The notes below the pieces were generated by a model. It was not told where the DNA came from. It saw only the letters and a list, made by a program, of their open reading frames with translations, and did no database searches. Positions 53,941 to 63,651 of a stretch of DNA of 64,000 nucleotides are shown here, in pieces (the stretch's first letter is position 1; each line of letters starts with the position of its first letter). The DNA is from Leadbetterella byssophila DSM 17132 (GTDB taxonomy: Bacteria > Bacteroidota > Bacteroidia > Cytophagales > Spirosomataceae), in contig NC_014655.1 in assembly GCF_000166395.1 (NCBI RefSeq), forward strand, positions 868,001 to 932,000. The letters are read 5' to 3'. The translations under genes and the position numbers were made by a program.

Positions 53941-56121
53941 ATGAAAATCAAGCTATTTATATATTGTATAATATTAAGCCTTAATGCGACTGCACAAAGC
54001 ATCAAGGGAAAGGTTTCAGACGCCACAAATTCTGCCCTCATAGGCGTTAATGTCTCCTGGGTAGGAGACCCGGGATCTGCCGTCATGACAGACGAAAACG
54101 GCATGTTTTCCATAGTCAAATCAAACAGCACTAATTTATTATCCTTTAGCTATTTAGGATTCAAACCTGATACCTTAAAAATTATAGAGGATAAGTTCTA
54201 TGTCATGGTTTTGCAAGAAGTGCAGAACGACTTAGATGAAGTAGTTGTCAAATCTGCCGGAGTGGTATTGGATAAAATGTCCCCAATACATACCCAGATT
54301 ATCACCAGCAAAGAACTTGTAAAAGCGGCTTGCTGTAATCTCTCCGAGAGTTTTGAGACCAATGCTTCCATCAGTGTAGGAAATACGGATGCTGTCACCG
54401 GCTCAAGACAAATTCAACTATTAGGTATGAGTGGCTCCTACGTGCAAACTACCTTAGAAAACATACCCGGCATTCGCGGCCTAGGACAAACCTTTGGCAT
54501 GAATTACATTCCGGGTACTTGGATACAATCCATTGATATTGGGAAGGGGGTAGGATCTGTCCTAACCGGTTATGAAAACATGGTGGGACAAGTGAACGTG
54601 GAACTGCACAAACCAGACAACATGGATCCTCTATTCATCAATATGTATGTCAATAATTTCGGTAGAACAGAAGGTAACATTAACCTCTCTAAAAAGTCTA
54701 AGAAGTGGTCCACAGCCTTAATTACCCATGGCTCTTTCTTAGCGTCAGAGATTGATCAGAACAAGGATAAATTTCGTGATTTACCCAAATATAACCAAAT
54801 TAACGCTATAAATAGATGGAAGTATAGTGGAGAGAAGTTTATGGCACAATTCGGTATAAGGTATCTAAATGAGAATAGGGAAGGTGGGCAAACAGGATTT
54901 AAAAAGGGTGTATCGGATTTGTACGGATTCACTAATCATACCCAAAGAATAGAAGGGTTTACAAAAACCGCCTTATTATTTCCGAATGCCCCATATAGAG
55001 GTTTAGGATTGATTTTGAACGCTTCTTATCATGACAGTGACTCGAAGTTTGGCAAAACTCCATATACAGGAACCCAAAATACCCTTTACGGAAATTTGAT
55101 TTATCAAGACATCCTTGGCAATACAAATCATTCCTATAAATCTGGTGTGAGCTTTCTTAAAGATGAATTTAAAGAGCAATATACTGGAATCTATTTGGAT
55201 AGAAATGAACTAGTTCCCGGTGTTTTCTTTGAGTATAACTATAAATACTTGGATCGTACTTCCATACTAATCGGCGTCAGAAATGACTTTCACAATCTAT
55301 ATGGAAATTATTTCACACCAAGGATCCACGTAATGCAGAGTTTGGGAAATAATCATACCTTCCGACTTTCCGCAGGCAAAGGTTACAGAACTCCAAACCC
55401 CTTCGCAGAAGGTTATGGAATGTTAGTCAGCAATAGAACTGTAAGATTACTGGAGGACCTGCGTCCGGAAGAAACTTGGACCTTCGGAGGTAGTTATGTT
55501 TACCAATGGTCGCCCCAGTTGTCCATTTCCGGAGAATTTTATCATACCCGTTTCCAAAACCAGATGATTGTGGATATGGAACATGACGGATACTTGTTCT
55601 TCTACAACTTAGAAGGCAAATCCAGAACGAATAGCGCCTTAATAGAATTGAACTATGGTCCGGTGAATCGCTGGGAAGTAAAAATGGGTTACCGTTATGT
55701 GAATAACAAGCAAACCTTAGGTAAGCCAATGGGCGAAAAAGTACTTATGGATAAAATGTTCTTACCAAAGGATAGGCTACTTGTCAATGTAGCCTATAGT
55801 CTACCTTACGAAAGATGGAAATTTGATGCCACTTTGCACGTTAACGGTAAACAAAGAATACCAATGGAGCATTCTTCTATGTCCTATTACGACATGAAAA
55901 CAGAATTTGCCCCGGTGTATGCGAACGTGAATGCGCAAATCACCAGAAACTTCCCTCAACTGGAAGTGTACCTTGGAGGGGAAAACCTGACCGGATTTAA
56001 GCAGAAAAACCCAATTATAGGTACAGAGAACCCTTTTGGACCAACGTTTGATGCTGGGAGGATCTGGGGACCCGTAACCGGCGCCACAGTGTATACCGGT
56101 TTTAGATACAAAATGAAATAA
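53941..56121 (+). CDS. TonB-dependent receptor, probably for metal ions or complexes
   Basis: The 726-residue protein has a signal peptide (to about TAQS), a carboxypeptidase-regulatory-like domain (about 20-95), a plug domain (about 105-225; LDEVVVKSAGVVLDKMSPIH) and a barrel ending with GFRYKMK. In the plug, KAACCNLSESFETNASIS contains adjacent Cys, typical of a receptor subtype found with HMA-domain proteins. Direction of transport and the metal (perhaps Cu) are inferred. It is flanked by a HYC_CC_PP-like gene and an HMA gene in the same direction. Confidence 0.9.
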   Translation: MKIKLFIYCIILSLNATAQSIKGKVSDATNSALIGVNVSWVGDPGSAVMTDENGMFSIVKSNSTNLLSFSYLGFKPDTLKIIEDKFYVMVLQEVQNDLDEVVVKSAGVVLDKMSPIHTQIITSKELVKAACCNLSESFETNASISVGNTDAVTGSRQIQLLGMSGSYVQTTLENIPGIRGLGQTFGMNYIPGTWIQSIDIGKGVGSVLTGYENMVGQVNVELHKPDNMDPLFINMYVNNFGRTEGNINLSKKSKKWSTALITHGSFLASEIDQNKDKFRDLPKYNQINAINRWKYSGEKFMAQFGIRYLNENREGGQTGFKKGVSDLYGFTNHTQRIEGFTKTALLFPNAPYRGLGLILNASYHDSDSKFGKTPYTGTQNTLYGNLIYQDILGNTNHSYKSGVSFLKDEFKEQYTGIYLDRNELVPGVFFEYNYKYLDRTSILIGVRNDFHNLYGNYFTPRIHVMQSLGNNHTFRLSAGKGYRTPNPFAEGYGMLVSNRTVRLLEDLRPEETWTFGGSYVYQWSPQLSISGEFYHTRFQNQMIVDMEHDGYLFFYNLEGKSRTNSALIELNYGPVNRWEVKMGYRYVNNKQTLGKPMGEKVLMDKMFLPKDRLLVNVAYSLPYERWKFDATLHVNGKQRIPMEHSSMSYYDMKTEFAPVYANVNAQITRNFPQLEVYLGGENLTGFKQKNPIIGTENPFGPTFDAGRIWGPVTGATVYTGFRYKMK

Positions 56122-56150
56122 AAAGAACAAATAAAATCAACGTAATAACT

Positions 56151-56489
56151 ATGAAAATCATCGTATTAAACCTATTATTAGCTCTAAGTTTCGGCGCTTT
56201 TGCGCAGAAAGGAAATGGAGATACTGTAAGTTTTGCTAGTTCTGTAAAATGCGGAATGTGCAAGAAAACTATTGAATCTAAACTAGGAAAAGAAAAAGGG
56301 GTTCAGTCTGTAAATGTAGATTTGAAGGAACATACCGTGAATGTAGTATACAATCCAAAGAAGACAAACAAGCAAGAGTTAAAAAACAAGATTTCTAAAA
56401 TTGGATACGATGCTGATGAAGTAGTAGCGGACCAAAAAGCTCACGATGAACTTCCGGCTTGTTGCCAAAAAACTTCAAAATCGCACTAA
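56151..56489 (+). CDS. Secreted heavy-metal-associated (HMA) domain protein
   Basis: The 112-residue protein has a signal peptide (MKIIVLNLLLALSFGAFAQ) and an HMA domain with CxxC in SSVKCGMCKKTIESKLG. A C-terminal ACCQKTSKSH adds two Cys. It probably binds Cu(I) or a similar metal in the periplasm and may hand it over to, or take it from, the neighbouring receptor or efflux pump. It is 29 bp downstream of the receptor gene, and a terminator follows. Confidence 0.9.
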   Translation: MKIIVLNLLLALSFGAFAQKGNGDTVSFASSVKCGMCKKTIESKLGKEKGVQSVNVDLKEHTVNVVYNPKKTNKQELKNKISKIGYDADEVVADQKAHDELPACCQKTSKSH

Positions 56490-56491
56490 AG

Positions 56492-56517
56492 AAAGGTCCC
56501 TTTACATAGGGACCTTT
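56492..56517. terminator. Bidirectional terminator between the HMA gene and the second RND operon
   Basis: AAAGGTCCC (56492-56500) and GGGACCTTT (56509-56517) are perfect inverted copies around TTTACATA, with T-rich tails on both strands. It ends the plus-strand metal operon and the minus-strand efflux operon. Confidence 0.85.
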
Positions 56518-56522
56518 TTTCT

Positions 56523-57929
56523 TTACAGCCATCCGCCACCCAGCGCCTTATAAAGATTGATCTGAGCGCTTTTTCGCATCAATTCAGATTCAATCAGCTC
56601 AAATTGAACTTCCAATGCTTCCCTTTGCGTAAGCAGAACTTCCATGTAATCAGCTCTGGCATAATTAAATAATTTCTCAGAAACTTCCACCGAGCGATTT
56701 AAGGCTTCAACTTCTTGCTTTTTTAAATCTATCTTACTTTCCAAATTTTCCAAAGCTTTGACCTCTGTCTCTACTTCTATAACAGCCTGAAGAAGTGATC
56801 TCTCATAATTATAAAGGGCTTGAATTTGTTTGGCATTTGCACTCTTATAATCAGCAGTAATAGCTCTCTTGTTGATTAATGGCCCTGCCATATTCGCTCC
56901 CATTTGAAACAGAAAAGATGCAGGCTTTACCAAATAAGTAGGATTAAATGCTTGCCAACCCATTCCACCTTCAATGGCTAAAGCAGGATAGAAACGCATT
57001 TTAGCTGCATATACATCTAATTTTTGAGCTTCCAATTCTAGTTCTGCTCTTCTAATGTCCGGTCGATTCCTTAAAAGATCTACAGGTACTCCAGTCTGAA
57101 ATGTAGCCAAACTAGAATTTTTGCTCCGTTCTACCTTTTGGGGCATCCTACCTACTAAGAGATTAATCCTGTTCTCAGCTTCCACGGTCTTCTGAAGTAA
57201 GTCAAAGCGCATTGCCTTGGTTTTCAAAACCTGAGCCTGGAACCTGGAAACTGCTAACTCATTAGCTCTTGTAGAATTCTTAAGCAATGAAATGATATTC
57301 AAAACCTTACTCTGCAGTTCATAATTCTGCTCAAGAATCTCCAACTGCTGATCCAAGGCCTGAAGTTCATAATAGGAATGGGCAATTTCAGCTACTAGTT
57401 GAGTTACAAGGAAATTTCTCCCTTCTACCGTACCCATGTAACGATGATAGGCAGCCTTCTTTGAAGCACGCATTTTTTTCCAAATGTCCACTTCCCAACC
57501 GGCCACTAAGCCTATCTTATAATCAGAGAAGGGCTCAGGAAATGCCTTATCGGAGGAGATGTCTAAGTTATGCTCCACAGCTCCGTCTCTAGTATATCTC
57601 CCCACCTTATCCACTGAAGCTCCTACTTGCCATTGGACATAGGGTCTATATTCTCCGGTTTTAGCATAAACTTCATTCTGTGCCACCTGAATCTCTTGCA
57701 GTTCTATGTTAAGTTCCTGGTTATTTGCAAGAGCGGAATCGATCAAAACCCTTAAATATGGATCTTGAATAAAGTTCTTCCATGGCCCCACTTCACTACT
57801 TTCTTTTCCCATTTCTGAGAAATGATTGGGCAAAAATACGGTTTGAGATTTCTCTGGAAGCTGAGGTGTTTTGCACCCCAGCATTATTCCCAGCATAACC
57901 CCACTTAATACTATTTTATTCATTTTCAA
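56523..57929 (-). CDS. Outer-membrane efflux channel (TolC/NodT family), second RND system
   Basis: The 468-residue protein has a lipoprotein-type signal (GVMLGIMLGCKTPQ). The OEP repeats include IELQEIQVAQNEVYAKTGEY and KLDVYAAKMRFYPALAIEGG, and it ends in LYKALGGGWL, as in the first system. Its start overlaps the permease stop by 14 bp, the same overlap as in the other RND operon. It is the last gene of the operon. Confidence 0.95.
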   Translation of the reverse strand: MKMNKIVLSGVMLGIMLGCKTPQLPEKSQTVFLPNHFSEMGKESSEVGPWKNFIQDPYLRVLIDSALANNQELNIELQEIQVAQNEVYAKTGEYRPYVQWQVGASVDKVGRYTRDGAVEHNLDISSDKAFPEPFSDYKIGLVAGWEVDIWKKMRASKKAAYHRYMGTVEGRNFLVTQLVAEIAHSYYELQALDQQLEILEQNYELQSKVLNIISLLKNSTRANELAVSRFQAQVLKTKAMRFDLLQKTVEAENRINLLVGRMPQKVERSKNSSLATFQTGVPVDLLRNRPDIRRAELELEAQKLDVYAAKMRFYPALAIEGGMGWQAFNPTYLVKPASFLFQMGANMAGPLINKRAITADYKSANAKQIQALYNYERSLLQAVIEVETEVKALENLESKIDLKKQEVEALNRSVEVSEKLFNYARADYMEVLLTQREALEVQFELIESELMRKSAQINLYKALGGGWL

Positions 57930-60900
57930 TTAATTCTGATATAGGTCTTTCTGCTTCGTCTTTGATAAGTTTCCTTCCATCTGCCCAGTTTGCTACCAAA
58001 TAATACAATCCCGGGATCACTACAACACCGAAGATGGTACCAAACAGCATTCCACCTAAGGCCGAGGATCCTATGGTTTTGTTACCAATAGCTCCAGCCC
58101 CTTGTGAAACCAGAAGGGGAACCAGTCCAGCGATAAAGGCGAAGGAAGTCATTAATATGGGGCGAAAACGTGCTTTAGCCCCTTCAATGGCAGCTTCATA
58201 TATACTTGAACCTGCTTGCCTTTTTTGTATGGCAATTTCAAAGATCAACACGGCATTCTTACCCAGTAAACCCACTAGCATGATCAATCCTACCTGTGCG
58301 TAGATATCATTGGCTAATCCCATCATCTTTAGTAAAAAGAAGGATCCAAATACCCCCGCAGGCAAAGACATAACCACACCCAGCGGCAACAGGAAGCTCT
58401 CATATTGTGCCGCTAAGACCATATAAACGAATACCAATACCACAAGGAAAACATAAATGGATTCATTACCTCTGTTCGCCTCGTCATAGGACAAACCTTC
58501 CCAAGCTATCTTGTATCCGTTTGGAAGGGTTTTCAAAGCAGTCTCTTGAATGGCAGATATGGCATCAGCAGTAGTGTAACCGTCCGCCGGTAATCCTCGT
58601 ATAGCAGAAGAGTTATACATATTGTAACGCGTGATCTCATTTGGGCCCTGGCCTTTTTTCAAGCTCATAAATGCTGAATAAGGAACCATTTCACCTTTTT
58701 CATTCTTTACAAACAAGTTCAAAATGTCAGAAGGTAATCTACGATACTCCGGTAAGGACTGTACGTACACTTTGAAGAACTGACCGAAGCGAATGAAACC
58801 TTGCTCATAAGTACTGCCTATCAATATATTAAGGTTCTCCATAGCTTTTCCTATAGAAACCCCTTTTTGCATAGCAGCTTCATTATCTATCACCAATTCA
58901 TACTGAGGATAGTTCGCAGCAAAGAAGGTAAACAGACCATTCAACTCCTTCCTTTTCTTCAGCTCTGCCATAAAGTTCTGGTTAACCTTATCAAACTCAG
59001 CATAATCCGTAGTAGGATTTTGGTCCAAAAGTCGCATGGAAAATCCTCCCGAAGAGCCAAAACCCGGAATAGCAGGTGGTTCGAAAAACTCTACTGTGGC
59101 TCCTAAATTTTTCGACTTATGCTCTAACTCTTCCATGATTTCCAGGACGGTATGCTCGCGTTCCGACCAGTCTTTAAGGTTTATCAAACAGGTACCGGCA
59201 TTGGATCCTCTACCTTCTGTCATAATCTCATAACCGGCCAATGAGGTCACAGACTCTACGCCGTCTACCTCTTTACAGATCTTCTGCAATTCTCTACTCA
59301 CATGATTGGTCCTTTCTAAGGTAGAGCCCGGAGGAGTTTGTATGATGGCATAGATGGTACCTTGGTCTTCATTCGGTATAAATCCTCCGGCAAGGAACTT
59401 GTTCTGCACCACTATTCCTGCACAGAAAATAAGTAAGACAGCCCAGGTCAATGCCTTTCTACTCACAATAGAGGTCAGTACTTTAGTGTACTTTCCTGTA
59501 AGACGATCAAATAGTTGATTGAATTTACTCATCAGTCCATTGCTATGCCCTTCATGCTTTTTCAACAAAATGGCACACAATACAGGCGTTAGTGTTAAGG
59601 CTACTACCGCTGAAAGTACTATTGAAGAAGCCATAGTTATAGCAAACTGTCTATAGAATGTACCTACCGGACCAGACATAAAAGAGATAGGCAAGAATAC
59701 AGACACCATAACGAGTGTAATAGCGATAATTGCCCCGGAAATTTCCTTCATTACCTCTTTTACAGCGTAATAGGGAGTCAAATTCTTCTCATGCATTTTG
59801 GCATGAACGGCTTCTACTACCACAATGGCATCATCCACCACAATACCAATGGCCAATACTAAGGCGAACAGCGTTACTAAGTTGATGGACATTCCGAAGA
59901 CCTGAAGCACGAAGAAGGCGCCTATCAACGAAACTGGAACTGCAAGTATAGGGATTAAGGTGGATTTCCAGTCGCCAAGGAAGACAAACACCACCAAAGC
60001 CACCAAAATAAATGCATCTCTTAAGGTATGAACCACCTGTTCTATGGAAGCATCCAAAAACTTCGAAACGTCATAGGATATTTTATATTCTACGCCCGGA
60101 GGAAAATCCTTCTCCATTTCCTTAAGCTTAACTTTCACCTGGTCAATTACCTCCTTAGCATTACTTCCATAGGTTTGTTTTAACATGATAGAAGCAGCGG
60201 GATATCCATCTAAATTTGAATAGATGTCAAAGAACTCACTACCTAACTCTACTTTACCTATGTCCTTCAAGTGGATAATCTGCCCCTCGGGATTCGCACG
60301 AACGATGACATTTTCATATTCCTCCGGTTTGTTCAGTTGGCCCTTATACGTCAAAACATACTCTAATGACTGAGCAGCTAAACCGGAACTTTGTCCTATT
60401 CTTCCCGGCCTTCCAATAATACTCTGCTCTTCAAGAGCTTTCATTACTTCCTCAACGGAGATAGAATAGGCTCTCATTCTTTCCGGATTTAACCAAACCC
60501 TCATGGCGTATCTTCGGCTACCTAAAATTTGAGCCTTAGCTATGCCCGGAACCCTGGAAATCTCCGGTATCATCTTCACTGTAGCGTAATTATACAGGAA
60601 TTTTTCATCTATCTTTTCGTCCTTACTATATACATTGACATACATCAACATACTGGGTTGAATGGGAGTTACAATCACCCCTTCTTTCTGAACCAACTCC
60701 GGCAACAAGGTCATCACCTGGTCCACGCGATTTTTCACCAGAACCATGGCTTCATTTGGATCAGTACCCGGTTCAAAAATGACATTCACCACCGCCTCAC
60801 CCGCACTGGTAGCATCAGAGGAGATATAGCGCATACCGGGAACACCGTTGATAGCATTTTCTAGGGTGATAAGCGAGGATTTCACCAAAACGTCAGCACT

Positions 60901-61056
60901 TGATCCAGGATAGGCTATACTGACACTTACCGTAGTTGATGCGATTTGTGGAAACTGAGAAACGGGTAGTTGCTTCATAGCTAATCCACCCACAAACAAG
61001 ATTAAGGCCGAAATGACAATAGCCAATACGGGCCGATGTATGATCTTACTTATCAT
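57916..61056 (-). CDS. RND efflux permease (HAE1 family), second system
   Basis: The 1046-residue protein has the AcrB plan with TM1 (MISKIIHRPVLAIVISALIL), the TM4 proton-relay segment VLAIGIVVDDAIVVVEA and the second-half repeat VGLLGKNAVLIFEIAI. It has the same length as the permease at 43468 but differs in many places, so the two are distant paralogues with perhaps different substrates. The HAE1 pattern argues against a CusA/CzcA metal permease. The adaptor overlaps its start by 4 bp. Confidence 0.95.
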   Translation of the reverse strand: MISKIIHRPVLAIVISALILFVGGLAMKQLPVSQFPQIASTTVSVSIAYPGSSADVLVKSSLITLENAINGVPGMRYISSDATSAGEAVVNVIFEPGTDPNEAMVLVKNRVDQVMTLLPELVQKEGVIVTPIQPSMLMYVNVYSKDEKIDEKFLYNYATVKMIPEISRVPGIAKAQILGSRRYAMRVWLNPERMRAYSISVEEVMKALEEQSIIGRPGRIGQSSGLAAQSLEYVLTYKGQLNKPEEYENVIVRANPEGQIIHLKDIGKVELGSEFFDIYSNLDGYPAASIMLKQTYGSNAKEVIDQVKVKLKEMEKDFPPGVEYKISYDVSKFLDASIEQVVHTLRDAFILVALVVFVFLGDWKSTLIPILAVPVSLIGAFFVLQVFGMSINLVTLFALVLAIGIVVDDAIVVVEAVHAKMHEKNLTPYYAVKEVMKEISGAIIAITLVMVSVFLPISFMSGPVGTFYRQFAITMASSIVLSAVVALTLTPVLCAILLKKHEGHSNGLMSKFNQLFDRLTGKYTKVLTSIVSRKALTWAVLLIFCAGIVVQNKFLAGGFIPNEDQGTIYAIIQTPPGSTLERTNHVSRELQKICKEVDGVESVTSLAGYEIMTEGRGSNAGTCLINLKDWSEREHTVLEIMEELEHKSKNLGATVEFFEPPAIPGFGSSGGFSMRLLDQNPTTDYAEFDKVNQNFMAELKKRKELNGLFTFFAANYPQYELVIDNEAAMQKGVSIGKAMENLNILIGSTYEQGFIRFGQFFKVYVQSLPEYRRLPSDILNLFVKNEKGEMVPYSAFMSLKKGQGPNEITRYNMYNSSAIRGLPADGYTTADAISAIQETALKTLPNGYKIAWEGLSYDEANRGNESIYVFLVVLVFVYMVLAAQYESFLLPLGVVMSLPAGVFGSFFLLKMMGLANDIYAQVGLIMLVGLLGKNAVLIFEIAIQKRQAGSSIYEAAIEGAKARFRPILMTSFAFIAGLVPLLVSQGAGAIGNKTIGSSALGGMLFGTIFGVVVIPGLYYLVANWADGRKLIKDEAERPISELIENE

Positions 61057-62141
61057 TCCGCATATAGATTTAAGTCATTCATTACCTGCCTTGATGACAG
61101 GCTTTTTACTTTTACTCTTTGATTTTCTTTTACCAATCTGATCCCTTCAAGGAGAATTTGATCAGTAGCAGCCAAACCAGATTTCACCGCGTAGATATGA
61201 GGTAATTCAGCCTCTACTTCAATCTCTCTGCTTTTCACAGTGCCGTCTTTTTCTATTACGAAGACGTATTTTTTGCTTAGTATTTCGAAGGTTGCTTTCT
61301 GAGGAATCAATAAAGCTCCTTTGATAGGAGTGGAGATGACGATACTGCCCGTTTGACCATGCCTCAATAATCCTTCTGGGTTAGGGAAAGTAGCCCTGAA
61401 GGGAATATTACCTGTTTCGAAATCAAAGTCGGCTTCAATGGTTTCTACAGCCCCTTGGTAATCAAACATCTCGCCGTTAGCCATCTTTAAACCTAGTTTA
61501 TTAAGATTCCCTTTCATCTCCTTTTTCATGTAGGACAAATATTCTGATTCCGGAACATTGAAATAAACCCACATCTTGCTATTATCAGAAAGTTCTGTCA
61601 TCAATTCACCTTCTTCTATAAAACTCCCCAATCTGACCTGAAACTTGTTTAATATTCCATCAAATGGGGCTTTGATTAGAGTAAGATCCAAATGCGTTTT
61701 CATCAGATCCAAATCCGCTTTTGCCTTGTTATATTTGGCTTTAGCCATGGCTAGCTCATTAGGAGCAACAACCTTGTTATCTGTAAGAGCTTTGGTATTC
61801 TGATATTCTATATCCGCAAATTCCACCTCAGCTTGTGCCTTCTGTACTTCAGCCTCGTACAGATTCGGCATAATCTTAAATAGCACCTGGCCTTTTCTAA
61901 CTCTTTGGCCTTCATCTACGTATATACTCTGCAAATAGCCTTTTTCCTGGGCTCTTAATTCAATGTGATTGATAGAACGAATCTGTCCTACATAGGTTTT
62001 GTGTACCACTGTATCCGCCACTAATGGAGTAGTGACAGGGAATGTGGGGTCTTCATGGTGTTCTTTTTCTGTTGCATTACAAGAAGCAAGCAGGCATACG
62101 GATATAGCAATACCCGTAAAAGAGAGCATCTTTTGATACAT
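61053..62141 (-). CDS. RND efflux membrane-fusion adaptor lipoprotein, second system
   Basis: The start at ATG 62139-62141 gives 362 residues with a lipoprotein signal (VCLLASCNATEK). The biotinyl-lipoyl halves (ELRAQEKGYLQSIYVDEGQR, LTLIKAPFDGILNKF) flank a helical hairpin (about 95-165). A beta-barrel domain follows. A His-rich tract (KEHHEDP) near the mature N terminus could bind metal, but this is weak evidence. It overlaps the permease start by 4 bp. Confidence 0.93.
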   Translation of the reverse strand: MYQKMLSFTGIAISVCLLASCNATEKEHHEDPTFPVTTPLVADTVVHKTYVGQIRSINHIELRAQEKGYLQSIYVDEGQRVRKGQVLFKIMPNLYEAEVQKAQAEVEFADIEYQNTKALTDNKVVAPNELAMAKAKYNKAKADLDLMKTHLDLTLIKAPFDGILNKFQVRLGSFIEEGELMTELSDNSKMWVYFNVPESEYLSYMKKEMKGNLNKLGLKMANGEMFDYQGAVETIEADFDFETGNIPFRATFPNPEGLLRHGQTGSIVISTPIKGALLIPQKATFEILSKKYVFVIEKDGTVKSREIEVEAELPHIYAVKSGLAATDQILLEGIRLVKENQRVKVKSLSSRQVMNDLNLYAE

Positions 62142-62227
62142 AAATAACAAAATGGTTGGTTAAAAAATAATACAGTAGTCCCTAGGGAAAGTGCACACTA
62201 CTCCCAGGATAAATAATGGAATGAATC

Positions 62228-62572
62228 TCAAATCTGAAAGACTTGATAGAAGAGGAACAAAGGTTTTGGAGGTAATAAAAAACTATCTTCAAATAGTTTT
62301 TTGTCGTAGTACCACCCTTCCAAATGAAACAGGTAAGGTTTACCCGAAGGAACATCAATGGTGGCGTAGCTGTATTTTAAAGTGAGGTTTGTCTCTATAA
62401 AGGCAAAATCTGAATCAACATAGGCGGAGTGTGATTTCTCCATGTGATTTTGCTCCTGATCTAGCTCCAAAACGCTTAAATCCTGAAGAATTTCCTGGGC
62501 ATGAATCTTCATCCCTGCCCCTAGAAGGAACAAGAAGATAATCAAGCCATATTTCCGAAAAACATTCTTCAT
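62228..62572 (-). CDS. Small secreted protein heading the second efflux operon
   Basis: The start at ATG 62570-62572 gives 114 residues with a signal peptide (KNVFRKYGLIIFLFLLGAG...HAQ). The mature part has no Cys but ends with SFLLPPKPLFLFYQVFQI, which resembles the PP-x-PLF-x-x-Y tail of the HYC_CC_PP-like protein at 53484. It could be a Cys-less relative. It lies 86 bp upstream of the adaptor gene on the same strand. A 21-codon upstream extension is rejected because it would precede the signal peptide. Confidence 0.6.
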   Translation of the reverse strand: MKNVFRKYGLIIFLFLLGAGMKIHAQEILQDLSVLELDQEQNHMEKSHSAYVDSDFAFIETNLTLKYSYATIDVPSGKPYLFHLEGWYYDKKLFEDSFLLPPKPLFLFYQVFQI

Positions 62573-62731
62573 CTGATTCAAATTTATAGGGGATAAATTT
62601 GTGTAATTCCTCAGTTTTAGAAAAAAATGAAGCAAATAGCAGAAAGTTTCAATTTTATATAGGCGTAGTTCAATTTGCTATCTTAAGGAATTAAAGAAAT
62701 ATTGTAACTTTACAAAAAAGTTGAATAGGTA

Positions 62732-63154
62732 ATGAAGATCACATTAGACAGGGTAGATGATGCTTTCCATTTGGAAGGAAAAGGAATGTCACCTGTTGTT
62801 GTCCACCTGGATGCAGCAGAAGAAATAGGAGGAAAGAATGCAGGTTCCAGACCCATGGAGCTATTATTAATGGGACTGGGAGGCTGTACATCCATTGACG
62901 TAATCCTTGTCCTCAAGAAACAAAGGCAAGAATTGAGGGACCTTAAAATAGAGGTGACAGGAGAAAGAGAGCAGATTGAAGGTACAGAAATGAAACCCTT
63001 CAGAAAAATCAAAATACACTACAAATTCTATGGTCCTCTTGACCCCGCAAAAGTTGAAAGAGCCATAGAATTATCCATGGATAAGTATTGTTCTGCTACT
63101 GCCCAACTTAGGCCTTCAGCAGAAATCACTCACAGCTACGAGATTTTACCTTAA
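62732..63154 (+). CDS. OsmC/Ohr family peroxiredoxin-like protein
   Basis: The 140-residue protein has the two conserved Cys of OsmC proteins, C52 in LGGCTSIDVILVLKK and C120 in SMDKYCSATAQL. A conserved basic residue lies in SRPMELLLMGLG. OsmC proteins reduce organic hydroperoxides with a Cys pair. The gene is preceded by TAACTTTA (62705-62712), a possible -7 box with one mismatch. It overlaps the convergent SRPBCC gene by 4 bp. Confidence 0.92.
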   Translation: MKITLDRVDDAFHLEGKGMSPVVVHLDAAEEIGGKNAGSRPMELLLMGLGGCTSIDVILVLKKQRQELRDLKIEVTGEREQIEGTEMKPFRKIKIHYKFYGPLDPAKVERAIELSMDKYCSATAQLRPSAEITHSYEILP

Positions 63155-63600
63155 GCGATTCCATTAGTGAATCGCTTTTTTATGGCTTCGTTCATCAGCT
63201 TAAAGCCTTCTTCAGTTTTTTCTAAGCCTATGAAGGGCACCAGTAAGCCGGAGAAATTCTCCCCGTGAATAAGCCTGGTCTCTGCTGGAGAGACTTCCTC
63301 TAGTATGAAATAGTGCTCCCCGTCAAAAAGTCCGCTTATACCCAGTTTTCCTAGCCAGCGCAACTCTCTATTATTCTCCTTTTTTATTATAGTGGGAGAG
63401 AAGTTCATTCTTGATCCTCCAGGAGGATTGATAGAGATCTTCACCTTCTTGTTTTTCTCAATATCCCCTTCAAACCTTCGTATAAATGGATTCCAAGTTG
63501 GATATTCAGAAGTATTCAATAGGACTTCCCATACTTGATCTACTGCAGCAGGAATAAGGATTTCTGTTCTTATCTTTTTCATATCGTATTGTAATTTCAT
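63151..63600 (-). CDS. SRPBCC domain-containing protein
   Basis: The 149-residue protein has the START/Bet v1-like pattern. It begins with IRTEILIPAAVDQVWEVLLN, has WNPFIRRFEG, and a beta-rich centre with GEHYFILEEVSPAETRLIHG and a C-terminal helix (GFKLMNEAIKKRF). Such proteins bind hydrophobic ligands; the ligand is unknown. A second ATG six codons later (63580-63582) is an equally plausible start. Its stop overlaps the OsmC end by 4 bp. Confidence 0.85.
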   Translation of the reverse strand: MKLQYDMKKIRTEILIPAAVDQVWEVLLNTSEYPTWNPFIRRFEGDIEKNKKVKISINPPGGSRMNFSPTIIKKENNRELRWLGKLGISGLFDGEHYFILEEVSPAETRLIHGENFSGLLVPFIGLEKTEEGFKLMNEAIKKRFTNGIA

Positions 63601-63651
63601 AGAACAAAGTTCAGAAATCCCTCTTCAAATCTACTTGACAAAAATCAAGAA

